DNA of 64,000 bases, taken from Streptomyces cyaneochromogenes. GTDB lineage: Bacteria > Actinomycetota > Actinomycetes > Streptomycetales > Streptomycetaceae. The position numbers were made by a program, and so were the translations under genes. The notes beneath the pieces are model-generated. The model did not search any database, had not been told where the DNA came from, and worked only from the letters and a program-made list of their open reading frames with translations. The stretch spans positions 9,362,001 through 9,426,000 of the forward strand of contig NZ_CP034539.1 in assembly GCF_003963535.1 (NCBI RefSeq), read 5' to 3'. Of this stretch, positions 1-8,044 are shown piece after piece (position 1 is the first letter of the stretch; each line of letters opens with the position of its first letter).

Positions 1-180
1 GCTCGTCCCGGCGGGCACGGTCAGGGTGTCCAGCAGCCGTATGCCGTGCTGCTCGACGGCATCGGTACCACCGGGCTCCGCGGCGAACCCGCCGGCGACG
101 GCCAGGCCGCCGAGGAGCGCGGCTGCGGTGAGACCGGCCACGAGCGTGCGTCTGCGACGCGTTCGAAGTCTGTGTCGCAT
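1..180 (-). CDS. N-terminus of a secreted protein (cut by window edge)
   Basis: Only the first 60 residues are visible, and the gene runs off the left edge. The ATG at 180 follows AAGGACC on the minus strand, a good ribosome site. The protein opens with an Arg-rich stretch (about residues 2-11), a hydrophobic Leu/Ala/Gly core (about 13-30) and an Ala-rich likely cleavage zone near FAAEPGG, so it should be exported by Sec or Tat. Too little mature sequence is present to name a family. Its promoter appears to be the LacI-type element about 240 nt upstream, nearly identical to the promoter of the nucleoside operon at 6.65 kb, which suggests co-regulation. A secreted nuclease, nucleotidase or phosphatase would fit, but that is inference from the shared promoter only. 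Confidence 0.7.
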   Translation of the reverse strand, partial: MRHRLRTRRRRTLVAGLTAAALLGGLAVAGGFAAEPGGTDAVEQHGIRLLDTLTVPAGTS

Positions 181-327
181 GGTGGTCCTTCCAGGCTTTC
201 CGAGAGGTGGTCGGGCAGGTCGTGAAGGGCCGACAGACAAGGGTGGGCCCAGCCCTCGGCCGTTGACCGGGGCGGACTGTGTCGGCTGGGGTGTGCGTGG
301 GCCGCTCAGTGGCCCGTTGGAACAGCG

Positions 328-420
328 TCAGAGCGAGGCGTGGTGTGCGCCGACGGCCGGGCGGGCGTACCGGTCCTCGGGCGCTCGTCCTGGGGTCGGG
401 GCGGACGCCCGCTCATCCAT
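328..420 (-). other. Possible leaderless 30-codon upstream ORF
   Basis: The predicted transcription start of the promoter above coincides with an ATG that opens a 30-codon frame (begins MDERASAPTPG, ends HHASL, then TGA). Nothing resembles a ribosome site, so translation would be leaderless, as inferred for the amidohydrolase at 6680, which has the same promoter-to-ATG distance. The peptide has no recognisable motif. It may be a translated leader for the secreted gene at 180, or a coincidence inherited when the promoter was copied. Confidence 0.25.
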
Positions 421-456
421 GGCGCACAAGCTAGGTATCCAAAACCCTTTGCACAA
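418..456 (-). promoter_or_regulatory. LacI-type operator/promoter driving the left-edge secreted gene
   Basis: On the minus strand a -35 TTGTGC (456-451), a 17-nt spacer and a -10 TAGCTT (433-428) are followed after 7 nt by an ATG at 420. The spacer holds CAAAGGGTTTTGG, an imperfect form of the CAAAACGTTTTG palindrome found at 6647 and 10695. Over 42 positions the element matches the 6.65 kb promoter at 34. The likely regulator is the LacI protein encoded at 8034, or a paralogue. Confidence 0.6.
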
Positions 457-667
457 CCGTCGATCTCACGGACCTCGATCCGCAACGAACTCGTCCAGGC
501 GCCGCGCGTACTGGCGTCGGGCTCGTACCATGCTTGCGGACGTTCGCAGGTGTGGGGACATCCCGAGTGACGTTGCCCGCCCGGTCGCGCTTGGTCGGCC
601 CGCGTCACAGGCGAGGTTGCCCGGAGGCGGAGTCTTTGCGTGGAGTCGGCTGAAAGGGGCGCCGTAG

Positions 668-3415
668 GTGGGCGAGCACGGAACCGGTGATCCTCGGCTC
701 GCCTTCGCGGCGGAACTGACCCGACTGCGTCGCAGGCTGCCGGACGTGCCGGACGAGGCGCTGGCCCGGCGGGCCGGCGCGGTGGTGCTGCCGTCCGGAC
801 GCCGGGTCACCGTTGACGCACGTCGGCTCGGCGAATGGACCAGCGGACGGTCGGTGCCCCGTCAGTTCGAGGCCGTGATGGCCCTGGTGCGCGCCGTCGA
901 GCAGGCGACCGGTGGCGTTGCGGCCGACCGGACAGCTGTGGCGCGCTGGCAGGGCCTGTGGCGCGCCGCGCGGGAGCACCGCAGCGACCGCCTCGCCACC
1001 GGATTGCGGGAGCGCATCACCGAACGGCCGCAGGGTGTGCAGGCGCCGATCGTCATCGGGCGTCCGCCGAGCGACGCCGCCGCGCTGCGCCGGCGTCAAG
1101 AGTTCGCCGAGCGCATCGACGATGGCCTGGCGGACGATTCCGTACGGCGGATCTTGCTCACCGGTGCGGGCGGCGTCGGCAAGTCGCAGCTGGCCGCGGC
1201 AGCGTTCCACCGTGCCAAGCGGCGAAGCGAGCTTCTGCTCTGGGTGGCCGCCGACAACCGTGCTTCCGTGCTGGACGGTTATGCCCGCGCCTGGCGCGCG
1301 CTCTCGCGGGCGAGCGTCACCGGCGAGGGCGCCACGCCCGGCACCGACCCCGGCAGCGACGACGAGACGCAGGCCGACCTGTTCCTCGCCTGGCTGCGGT
1401 CGACCGCGACGTCCTGGCTCGTGGTCCTCGACGACGTCGACGACCTCGGCGAAGTGGCCGGGCTGTGGCCGGAGGGCGACGCCGGCCGGGCCGTGGTCAC
1501 CACCCGTCGGCGGGACGCCGTACTGCTTCGTCCGGGCGTCCGCGTGATCCCCGTCGGTGTGTTCACCGCTGAGGAGGCCACCGGATACCTGGCCGACCGG
1601 CTGTCGCTGGATCCGGACACCGCCGCCGGGCCGGCCGGGCTCCCGGCGCACCGCCCGGAGGACCTGGTCGCCCTCACCTCGGTGCTCGGGCACTTTCCGC
1701 TCGCCCTCTCCCAGGCGGCGGCCTTCCTCATCGACACCGGCATGGACCTGCCCTCGTACCTGAACCTCCTGACCGACGAGCGGGAGAACCTCGCCGGTCT
1801 GTTCCCGTCGTCGTCCCCCGCCGACGAGCACGGCGGTACGGTGACCAGCACCCTCCAACTCGCCCTGGCGCGAGCGGAGTCACTGGCTCCGCCCGGAGCC
1901 GCCCGTGCCCTGCTCGAATTGATCTCGGTGCTGGCGCCCGACGGCATTCCGGAGGGGGTCCTGCTCAGCTCAACAGCCCGCGCATGGCTCGACGGTGACC
2001 GCTGCTGCGAGCGAGGCGAACCCCCCGAGCGGGGCGCACTGACTGAGCGGGGCGCCCTCCCCGCACGCAGCAACCTGCTCGCCTTGCGTGCCCTGCACCG
2101 GTTGAGTCTCGTCACCCACCAGGAACCGTCCGGCACTGCCGTCGTCGAGGTGCACTCGCTGGTCCAGCGGGTGGTCCGCGACGGCGTACGGCCGGACCGC
2201 CGGGCGGCGATCGCCACGGCGGCGGCCGATGCCCTGGAAGAGGTGTGGTCCGCGCCGGACTGCGCGCCCGAAAGCACGGCCGTGCTGTACCGCTGCGCCG
2301 AAGCACTGCTGGCCCACGCCGGCGACCACCTCTGGTACGACGCCGGCATGCACCCGTTGCTCCGCAGGCTGGGGACGCACCTGGCCGGCCTGGGCCGTCA
2401 CGACGCGGCACGGACCATGGCGACGCAGCTCGCCGACCGAGCCCGGCGGCAACTCCCCGCCGACCATCGGGACCTGCTCACGCTTCGCGCGCAAGTGGCA
2501 CAGGCCGAAGGCGACTTGGGGAACACGACGGAGGCCGTACGGCTGCTGGCGGACCTCCGGCGCGAGGCCGAGGACAGTCTGGGTCCGGCCGATCCGGACA
2601 CGCTGTCCATACGGCTGCACGAGGCCCGCTGGCGGATGGAGACGGGGCTGATCGTCGCCGCCCTGGCCGACTTCGACGCCCTGGCCGCCGAGGCTCGGGC
2701 GGTGCTCGCCCCGCACGATCCGTTGGTGACGGCCGCCGAAGAGCATGTCGCCCTGTGCCGCGGCCTGTCCGGGGACGCTGTCGGCGCCCGCGACGCCTAT
2801 GCCGCACTCGCCCGCGACCTGGAGCGCAGCCTCGGGCCACGGCACCCGTCGACGCTACGAGTCCTGTCCGACCTCAGCCGGTGGATCGGGGAGACGGGCG
2901 ACGTGCGGACGGCCGTCGCCACCTACCAGAAGGCGGTCGACGGACTGGTCAGCGTTCTCGGCCGACTGCACCACGACACCCTCATCGCCCGGCACAACCT
3001 CGCCTACTGGCACGGGATCGCCGGAGACCACGACCTGGCAGTCGAGCAGTTCGTCACGGCGGCCGACGACGCGGAAGCCGGGCTTGGCACAGAGCACCCC
3101 ACCACCCTGACCTGCCAGACAAACCTGGCCTTCTGGCGAGGTGTCGCCGGAGACACCGTCGCGGCAGTGGAACAACTCGGGCTGCTTCACCAGACGGTGG
3201 AGCGGGTGTTCGGCGCCGACCACCCGCGGTCCCTGCGCATCCGCCAGCAGCGGGCCGAACTGCTGTACAGCGGTGGGGACCACACCACCGCCGTGACCCA
3301 ACTCACCGCCGTGCTCGCCGACATGGTCCGGGTCCAGGGCACCCACCACCCACGTACCCGCGAGACCGAGCGACTGCTGGCCGACTGGTCCCAGGAACCA
3401 ACCGCCGCTCCCTAG
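668..3415 (+). CDS. STAND-type NTPase with NB-ARC module and C-terminal TPR repeats
   Basis: A 915-residue cytoplasmic protein. After an N-terminal helical region of about 130 residues that resembles a small DNA- or partner-binding module, a P-loop LTGAGGVGKSQ lies at about 163-173 and a Walker B WLVVLDDVDDL at about 250-260, as in NB-ARC/AP-ATPase proteins. From about residue 590 to the end are TPR repeats with the recurring LGxxHPxTL phrase of the TPR_10/12 type. Such proteins act as nucleotide-dependent switches, serving as transcriptional regulators or as sensors in conflict systems. The GTG start at 668 follows GAAAGGGG at a suitable distance and directly abuts an upstream stop. Its downstream neighbours include a caspase-fold protein, a pairing seen around STAND ATPases; the specific role here is not known. 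Confidence 0.8.
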   Translation: MGEHGTGDPRLAFAAELTRLRRRLPDVPDEALARRAGAVVLPSGRRVTVDARRLGEWTSGRSVPRQFEAVMALVRAVEQATGGVAADRTAVARWQGLWRAAREHRSDRLATGLRERITERPQGVQAPIVIGRPPSDAAALRRRQEFAERIDDGLADDSVRRILLTGAGGVGKSQLAAAAFHRAKRRSELLLWVAADNRASVLDGYARAWRALSRASVTGEGATPGTDPGSDDETQADLFLAWLRSTATSWLVVLDDVDDLGEVAGLWPEGDAGRAVVTTRRRDAVLLRPGVRVIPVGVFTAEEATGYLADRLSLDPDTAAGPAGLPAHRPEDLVALTSVLGHFPLALSQAAAFLIDTGMDLPSYLNLLTDERENLAGLFPSSSPADEHGGTVTSTLQLALARAESLAPPGAARALLELISVLAPDGIPEGVLLSSTARAWLDGDRCCERGEPPERGALTERGALPARSNLLALRALHRLSLVTHQEPSGTAVVEVHSLVQRVVRDGVRPDRRAAIATAAADALEEVWSAPDCAPESTAVLYRCAEALLAHAGDHLWYDAGMHPLLRRLGTHLAGLGRHDAARTMATQLADRARRQLPADHRDLLTLRAQVAQAEGDLGNTTEAVRLLADLRREAEDSLGPADPDTLSIRLHEARWRMETGLIVAALADFDALAAEARAVLAPHDPLVTAAEEHVALCRGLSGDAVGARDAYAALARDLERSLGPRHPSTLRVLSDLSRWIGETGDVRTAVATYQKAVDGLVSVLGRLHHDTLIARHNLAYWHGIAGDHDLAVEQFVTAADDAEAGLGTEHPTTLTCQTNLAFWRGVAGDTVAAVEQLGLLHQTVERVFGADHPRSLRIRQQRAELLYSGGDHTTAVTQLTAVLADMVRVQGTHHPRTRETERLLADWSQEPTAAP

Positions 3416-4120
3416 AACCTCCCCCGACCGGGCGGACTTCGGCAGCCCGCCGGCGACGGACGGACAGGAGCGGCCACGTCAAGTGCCCGCACGATGCTTG
3501 GAACTCCACCTGTCGACCCGGGTTCATGCGCGGCCCTCCTGGTATCGCCCTGGTGCGGCCGGATGCCTCCCTGCCGGCGGGCACGTGAGGGTGCCTCGGC
3601 AGCGCCTGGATGCGGGAGAACGTACGCGCAGGGCCGGGCCGCCGCCTCCCGCCGAAGCCGGCGGCACGCGGGTCGGCCCGGGTTGGACGCCGGACAGCAG
3701 ATCCCCGCTCCGGCCCGGTCCGGGAATCCGGGAGTCCCTGGTCGGACGGTGAGGCGCCGACGATCGGCGGATTCGGAGCGGCGCGGCTTCGGGCATGGTG
3801 CCCTTGGCTTCGGCCACGAGCGGGGCGCAGTACGCGGTCGCGGACCCGGAAGGCGAGGAGGCAGATGTCGGTGGCCAAGGCCCTGGAAGGGGCCCTCATG
3901 CTGGGCCGGTTGCGAGGGTGCGACCCGGTCGAGGCGACCAGCGCGGCCGACGTCGCGTGGTGCGGAAGGATCCTCGGGCGCGGGCGCCCCGTAGCGCCAC
4001 GTCGTGGAGCGGGCGGCGTCTTGAGCATCAGGCAAGCGAAACGGGCGGATCGACATGGTGACGGACAGCAGGACGTGGGCGCCGGCACGGAGAGCTGCCG
4101 CTTCTTTTTGGAGGGCTGGG
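3416..4120. other. 705-nt stretch without a convincing gene
   Basis: Both strands are open in several frames because of high GC, but none gives a recognisable protein. One short frame (ATG at 3865, about 87 codons, preceded too closely by GAGGAGG) is the only candidate and I do not call it. The stretch looks like old decayed sequence between the NTPase and the lipoprotein gene. Confidence 0.4.
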
Positions 4121-4696
4121 ATGCGTGAAGCACCTACAGAGTCAGGGCGGAGAAGGCATCGTTGGACCGTGCCCCTCCTCGTAGGAGCTCTCGCCGTAGC
4201 CGGCTGCTCGACGGCCGGACCCGGTGGCTCTTCGAGTCAGGAGGGTTCGTCGAAGGCCGTGTCCGCTCAGCAGGCGAGCGCGTGTTCGCTGATGGACACG
4301 GAAGAGCTACCGGGGATCTTCGGTCGCTATGGCAAGTACGAGGCCTTCGTGGGCACGCGTCCCGACCCCGTCGACGGCAAGCGCCCATGGGGGTGCACGT
4401 GGGGCAACCCGACCTCCTATGCGAGCGTCCAGGAAGTCAGTCGAGAGGACTACCGGAACCGCCTGGGGGCACCGGGCGTGCAGTTGATCCCTCAAAACAT
4501 GGCAAAAGGAGAGTCGTTCGGAGTCCGGCCCGCTGACGACGGACCCATGATGTTCGCTTTCACGGTGGGTGCCCGGCACTTCCTCTTTGACGTGGTCCCT
4601 TCCCGCGACGGCGACTACCCGCAGTTCGTGCAGGACGAAATCGGTCAGGACCTGCTCCGACTCCTCATCCCGGCCATGGAAGACGCCCTTACGTGA
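4121..4696 (+). CDS. DUF3558-like lipoprotein
   Basis: A 191-residue predicted lipoprotein. A short positively charged start (SGRRRHRW) leads to a hydrophobic segment ending in LAVAGC, a lipobox whose Cys (near residue 27) would be lipidated. A Ser/Gly linker follows, then a compact domain with two further Cys (ACSLMD and WGCTWG) that could pair. This layout resembles the DUF3558 family of actinobacterial surface lipoproteins, whose role is unknown. The ATG at 4121 is preceded by GGAGGG with a 5-6 nt gap, so I use it rather than upstream in-frame starts. It lies 100 nt before the caspase-fold gene and may be co-transcribed with it. Confidence 0.75.
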   Translation: MREAPTESGRRRHRWTVPLLVGALAVAGCSTAGPGGSSSQEGSSKAVSAQQASACSLMDTEELPGIFGRYGKYEAFVGTRPDPVDGKRPWGCTWGNPTSYASVQEVSREDYRNRLGAPGVQLIPQNMAKGESFGVRPADDGPMMFAFTVGARHFLFDVVPSRDGDYPQFVQDEIGQDLLRLLIPAMEDALT

Positions 4697-4796
4697 TCTC
4701 GTTCCTCCGGCACCGCGAACCACCGACCACGGCGTTGCACTCGTCGAGCGCGTCATTGCGTCCGTCGAGGCCGACCCGCACCTGCGAGGAGCCCGT

Positions 4797-5597
4797 ATGA
4801 CAGCCCCTTCGGATCAGCTGCGTCCTGCTCTCCTGCCCGCCCGTGAGCGTTCCCGCGCGGTACTGGTCGGCTCCAGCTTCGGCCTGGGCTCTTCTGCGGC
4901 GGCGGACGTGACCCGCCGCTTGGCCACGGAGGCGCTCACCAGTGAGGGATCCGGTGGTGGCGCGTTCCGCCGGGAAAACACCACGCTGCTCCTGGACCCG
5001 GAGCGCCCAGCCGATGTCCTCGGTGCCGTCCGGCACGCCGCCGAAGCGGCATCAGACGTGCTGCTGTTCCAGTTCGCCGGGAAGGACTTCTACCACGAGG
5101 AACGTCTGTTCCTCGGCGTCGGGGGCACCGACCCGTGCCGTCTGGAAGACACCGGTGTCAGCCTGGAAGCGGTTGCCGACATCATGAGTGCCAGTCAGGC
5201 GGCCCGCCTCGTCGTCATCCTTGAGTGCGGCTACCCGGACGTAGCCGCGTCGGCGTTGGCCACGACGGCCCCCAGGGTGTCCGTGCTGGCCGGACCGTTG
5301 AGTTTCGGGTTCAGCGATGATCCCTTCACCGAGACCCTTGTGCGCGGGCTGGTGAAGGGAGTTCAAGGGGGGCCCGAGGTACTGGACCTGCTCACCCTCA
5401 AGAACGCGATGGAGGGTGCCTATGCCGAGACCCGCTATTGCGTGGAGAACGAATACATCGGAGCACCGTCTCGTGTGGTGCTGCGCGGCGGCGGGGACGT
5501 TGCCCTGGGCGTCAATCCGGCCTTCGGAGCCCCGAAGGGCAACGGCGCGCTGCCCCCGCATCCGGATGCCGTCGACGACTGGTGGCTGGGAGACTGA
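4797..5597 (+). CDS. Caspase-fold protein with apparently lost catalytic His and Cys
   Basis: A 266-residue protein with the outline of a bacterial caspase (peptidase C14) domain: an opening strand RSRAVLVGSS, then a strand VLLFQFAGKD where active family members have the form LLFYFAGHG, and a strand LVVILECGYPD where active members have VILDCCFSG. At the two catalytic positions the His is replaced by Lys and the second Cys by Gly, so it is probably not a protease. The ATG at 4797 has GAGGAG six nt upstream. The frame stays open upstream but no better start exists. It may be a binding scaffold or decoy working with the STAND protein at 668; that is inference from neighbourhood. Family assignment is by motif shape only. 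Confidence 0.6.
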   Translation: MTAPSDQLRPALLPARERSRAVLVGSSFGLGSSAAADVTRRLATEALTSEGSGGGAFRRENTTLLLDPERPADVLGAVRHAAEAASDVLLFQFAGKDFYHEERLFLGVGGTDPCRLEDTGVSLEAVADIMSASQAARLVVILECGYPDVAASALATTAPRVSVLAGPLSFGFSDDPFTETLVRGLVKGVQGGPEVLDLLTLKNAMEGAYAETRYCVENEYIGAPSRVVLRGGGDVALGVNPAFGAPKGNGALPPHPDAVDDWWLGD

Positions 5598-6019
5598 AAG
5601 ACCTGTTGGCGGCAGCGACCCCCGACCCGGCCCTGGTCGGGGCGGCCCGCCGCAGCTACCAGCCGTGCGGCAGCCCGCGGGTGCACGGCGTCCGCCGTGA
5701 GCCGGTCATCAGCGCCACTGGTCTCCACTGACGCCGATCCAGCCACCGTCGCCCAGCCTTTGGGCGCATCGCCTGACGCCACGGCGATGAGAGTCGAGAG
5801 GTTGACGGTAGGTCAAAAAGCCTTGCTGGTCGGGGCGCCGCTGCTGATCGTCCGCCGCTCTGCCGAGGTGCCGGCTCTTCCCGCCGTCGAGGTCACCGAG
5901 GTGGCGGCGGACGGGTCGGGTGAGGCCCCCCGTAAAGGACGCTTCCGCCCCTGGCAAGGCGGCCTTCGCTGCCTCGGCCAGTACGAGGACGGTACGACGT
6001 GAGCTCAGGAGGGTTGACC
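5598..6019. other. 422-nt stretch without a convincing gene
   Basis: A 101-codon plus frame (5697-6002) overlaps the next gene's leader but has no ribosome site and no recognisable sequence. I see no hairpin or repeat. It may be residue of a lost gene downstream of the caspase-fold protein. Confidence 0.4.
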
Positions 6020-6568
6020 ATGCGGGGTGCCGTACGGTGGCTGGCGCGGGGCGCGGCCGCGGTCGGAGGGGTGGTGAGCCTGGCCCTCGCCGGGTGGCTG
6101 GTCTGGCTGGTGTCCGGACCGCAGCTGTCCGCGGTGCTCGGCTTCGGGCCCGTGGACGGTGTCGTGTTGATCACCGAGTGCCATGACTCCCACGATGTGG
6201 ACGGGAACGTGTCCGGCACGGACTGTACGGGCTCGTACGCCTCGCGCGGAGCGGATGAGCCGGCCCGCGGGATCCTGCTGCAGTCGGCCGCCGAAAAATA
6301 CCCGTCCGGTACGGCCGTGGAGGTCCGGACTGCGAGGGGACGGGCGTACGAACTGTCGGGCTCCGCCGTCCAGGATTTCGGTACCGTCGCCGGGCTCCTG
6401 CTTGTCCCGTTCCTCACTCTGTCGGCCTGGCTGTTCGCCTGCGCGCGGCACGCCAGGCTCGAGAACGCGGAGGGATACCTGTTCGCGGGGCTGGGCGGGC
6501 TCGTCGCCGTCCTGGTGCTGAGTCTCGTGACCGCCTTGCTGGTGGGCCTCGTCACCGCCGTCCTCTGA
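6020..6568 (+). CDS. Small integral membrane protein, unknown function
   Basis: A 182-residue protein. The ATG at 6020 follows AGGAGGG with a six-nt gap, which decides the start over the GTG at 5999. One membrane helix lies at about residues 10-34, then an external-looking domain with two Cys (TECHDSH and GTDCTG) that may form a disulfide, and two helices near the C-terminus (about 122-142 and 152-180). This resembles a small streptomycete membrane protein family without known function. It ends 111 nt before the nucleoside operon and does not look part of it. Confidence 0.7.
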   Translation: MRGAVRWLARGAAAVGGVVSLALAGWLVWLVSGPQLSAVLGFGPVDGVVLITECHDSHDVDGNVSGTDCTGSYASRGADEPARGILLQSAAEKYPSGTAVEVRTARGRAYELSGSAVQDFGTVAGLLLVPFLTLSAWLFACARHARLENAEGYLFAGLGGLVAVLVLSLVTALLVGLVTAVL

Positions 6569-6643
6569 CGAGTGTCCGGCCTGGCCGATCGACGGCGCGT
6601 GGATCGACCCGGATCCTGTCCGATCCGCCTGGAAAGTGATGGG

Positions 6644-6680
6644 TTGTGCAAAACGTTTTGCATCCCTAGCTTGAGTGCCA
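6644..6680 (+). promoter_or_regulatory. LacI-controlled leaderless promoter of the nucleoside operon
   Basis: -35 TTGTGC (6644-6649), 17-nt spacer, -10 TAGCTT (6667-6672), then 7 nt to the ATG at 6680, so the transcript should start on or next to the start codon. The perfect palindrome TGCAAAACGTTTTGCA (6647-6662) fills the spacer, where a bound repressor would block RNA polymerase. It is the classic form of a LacI/GalR-family site, and a LacI gene lies second in this operon. Confidence 0.75.
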
Positions 6681-8044
6681 TGAGCAAGAAAACGGCCGCT
6701 GTGTCGGGTGGCCTCGTGGTAACCGGGTGCGATGTGCTGAGCATCCCGGCGGAGGGCGAGTGCGAGATCCTCCGGGCGCACGACATCGTCGTGGCGGACG
6801 GCCGTATCCAGGAAGTACGGCCGACCGGCGGCGCGCATCCGAACGACGCCGCCGAGGTGATCGACGGCCGGGGTCTGCTCGCGGTACCGGGCCTGGTCAA
6901 CGCGCACACGCACAGCCCGATGGTGCTGATGCGGGGCGCCGCTGAGGACGTGACGGTCGAGGGCTGGTTCAACGAGCGGGTCTGGCCGATGGAGTCCAAC
7001 CTCACCCCCGACGACGTGCAGACCGGGGCGCTGCTGGCCTGCGCGGAGATGATCCGCTCAGGAGTCACGACCTTCGCCGACCACTACTTCTTCCCCGAGC
7101 AGATCGCCGAGGCGGTCGCCGAGACCGGCCTGCGGGCCGACATCGCGCCCACCTACTTCAGCAGCCACGGTCAGGAGGCCCTGGAAGCCACCGTGCGGTT
7201 CGCGGAGACCCGGCACGGCACGGCCGGGGGCCGAGTCACCGTCTCGCTGGGGCCGCATGCCCCGTACACCGTGGACGACGAGGATCTGCGGACCCTGTCC
7301 GGGCACGCCCGGCGACTCGGACTGCGCCTGCACATCCACGCCGCCGAACACCTGGAGCAGACCGAGTCCAGCCTCGCGCGGCGCGGTGCCACACCGATCC
7401 GGGTGCTGCACGAGACCGGGGTCCTGGAGGCGGGCGCCCTCATCGCCCACGGCTGCGGCATCGTGGAACAGGACCTGCCGCTGCTGGCCGAGTACGCCAG
7501 TACGACCGCCGTGGCCTGCTGTCCCAAGGTGTACCTCAAGCACGCACTGTCCCCGCTCACCCCGGTCCGCGACCTGCTCGACGCCGGAGTCACGGTCGCG
7601 GTCGGCACGGACGGCGCCGCCGGGCACAACACGCTTGACGTGTGGGAGGCGCTGCGGCTGGTCGCCCTGACCCAGAAGCAGGCGGTGCGGGACGCCACCT
7701 GGATGACGGTCTCCGACACCCTGCGCCTGGCGACGCGCGGCGGGGCCCGTGCCCTCGGTCTGCAGGACCGGATCGGGGCGCTGGAGCCGGGCATGCGCGC
7801 CGACATCGTGCTCACGGATCTGTCGGGCTCGCACTGCCGTCCCCTGCACGACCCACGCGCCGCACTCGTCTACAGCGCCCGCGCCAGCGACGTACGCACG
7901 GTCGTGGTCGACGGCCGGGTTCTCATGCGTGACGGACGTCTGCTGACCGTGGACGAGCCCGCACTGCTGGCGGAGGCCGATTCCCGGGTGGCGCGGATCC
8001 TCGACACCTCCCACGGACGGGTGGTGCAGCACTATGACCCGTGA
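6680..8044 (+). CDS. Amidohydrolase, purine nucleoside/methylthioadenosine deaminase-like
   Basis: A 454-residue metal-dependent hydrolase of the MtaD/SsnA/TrzA group in the amidohydrolase superfamily. It shows the metal-binding NAHTHSPM (about 73-80), HIHAAEH (about 218-224), HGCGI (about 256) and GTDGAAGHN (about 309), in the expected order. Enzymes of this group deaminate adenosine, methylthioadenosine or S-adenosylhomocysteine, or guanine-like bases. Next to a nucleoside importer and a nucleoside phosphorylase, a nucleoside or nucleobase deaminase is the best reading; exact substrate unknown. There is no ribosome site before the ATG and the promoter -10 lies 7 nt upstream, so it is probably translated from a leaderless mRNA. 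Its last 11 nt overlap the regulator gene. Confidence 0.85.
   Translation: MSKKTAAVSGGLVVTGCDVLSIPAEGECEILRAHDIVVADGRIQEVRPTGGAHPNDAAEVIDGRGLLAVPGLVNAHTHSPMVLMRGAAEDVTVEGWFNERVWPMESNLTPDDVQTGALLACAEMIRSGVTTFADHYFFPEQIAEAVAETGLRADIAPTYFSSHGQEALEATVRFAETRHGTAGGRVTVSLGPHAPYTVDDEDLRTLSGHARRLGLRLHIHAAEHLEQTESSLARRGATPIRVLHETGVLEAGALIAHGCGIVEQDLPLLAEYASTTAVACCPKVYLKHALSPLTPVRDLLDAGVTVAVGTDGAAGHNTLDVWEALRLVALTQKQAVRDATWMTVSDTLRLATRGGARALGLQDRIGALEPGMRADIVLTDLSGSHCRPLHDPRAALVYSARASDVRTVVVDGRVLMRDGRLLTVDEPALLAEADSRVARILDTSHGRVVQHYDP

Larger units (their letters stand above)
181..667. other. Divergent intergenic region, 487 nt
   Basis: Apart from the LacI-type promoter (418-456) and the possible leader ORF I see no gene here. 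The right part must hold the promoter of the NTPase gene at 668, but I cannot pick out a clear -35/-10 pair. Confidence 0.5.

Noticed and set aside
3610..4128. 172-codon plus-strand frame before the lipoprotein gene
   Set aside because: No recognisable domain. The internal ATG at 3865 has a ribosome-like site too close to it, and the composition looks non-coding.
5697..6002. 101-codon frame overlapping the leader of the membrane protein gene
   Set aside because: No ribosome site, no motif, and it overlaps the well-placed site of the next gene.
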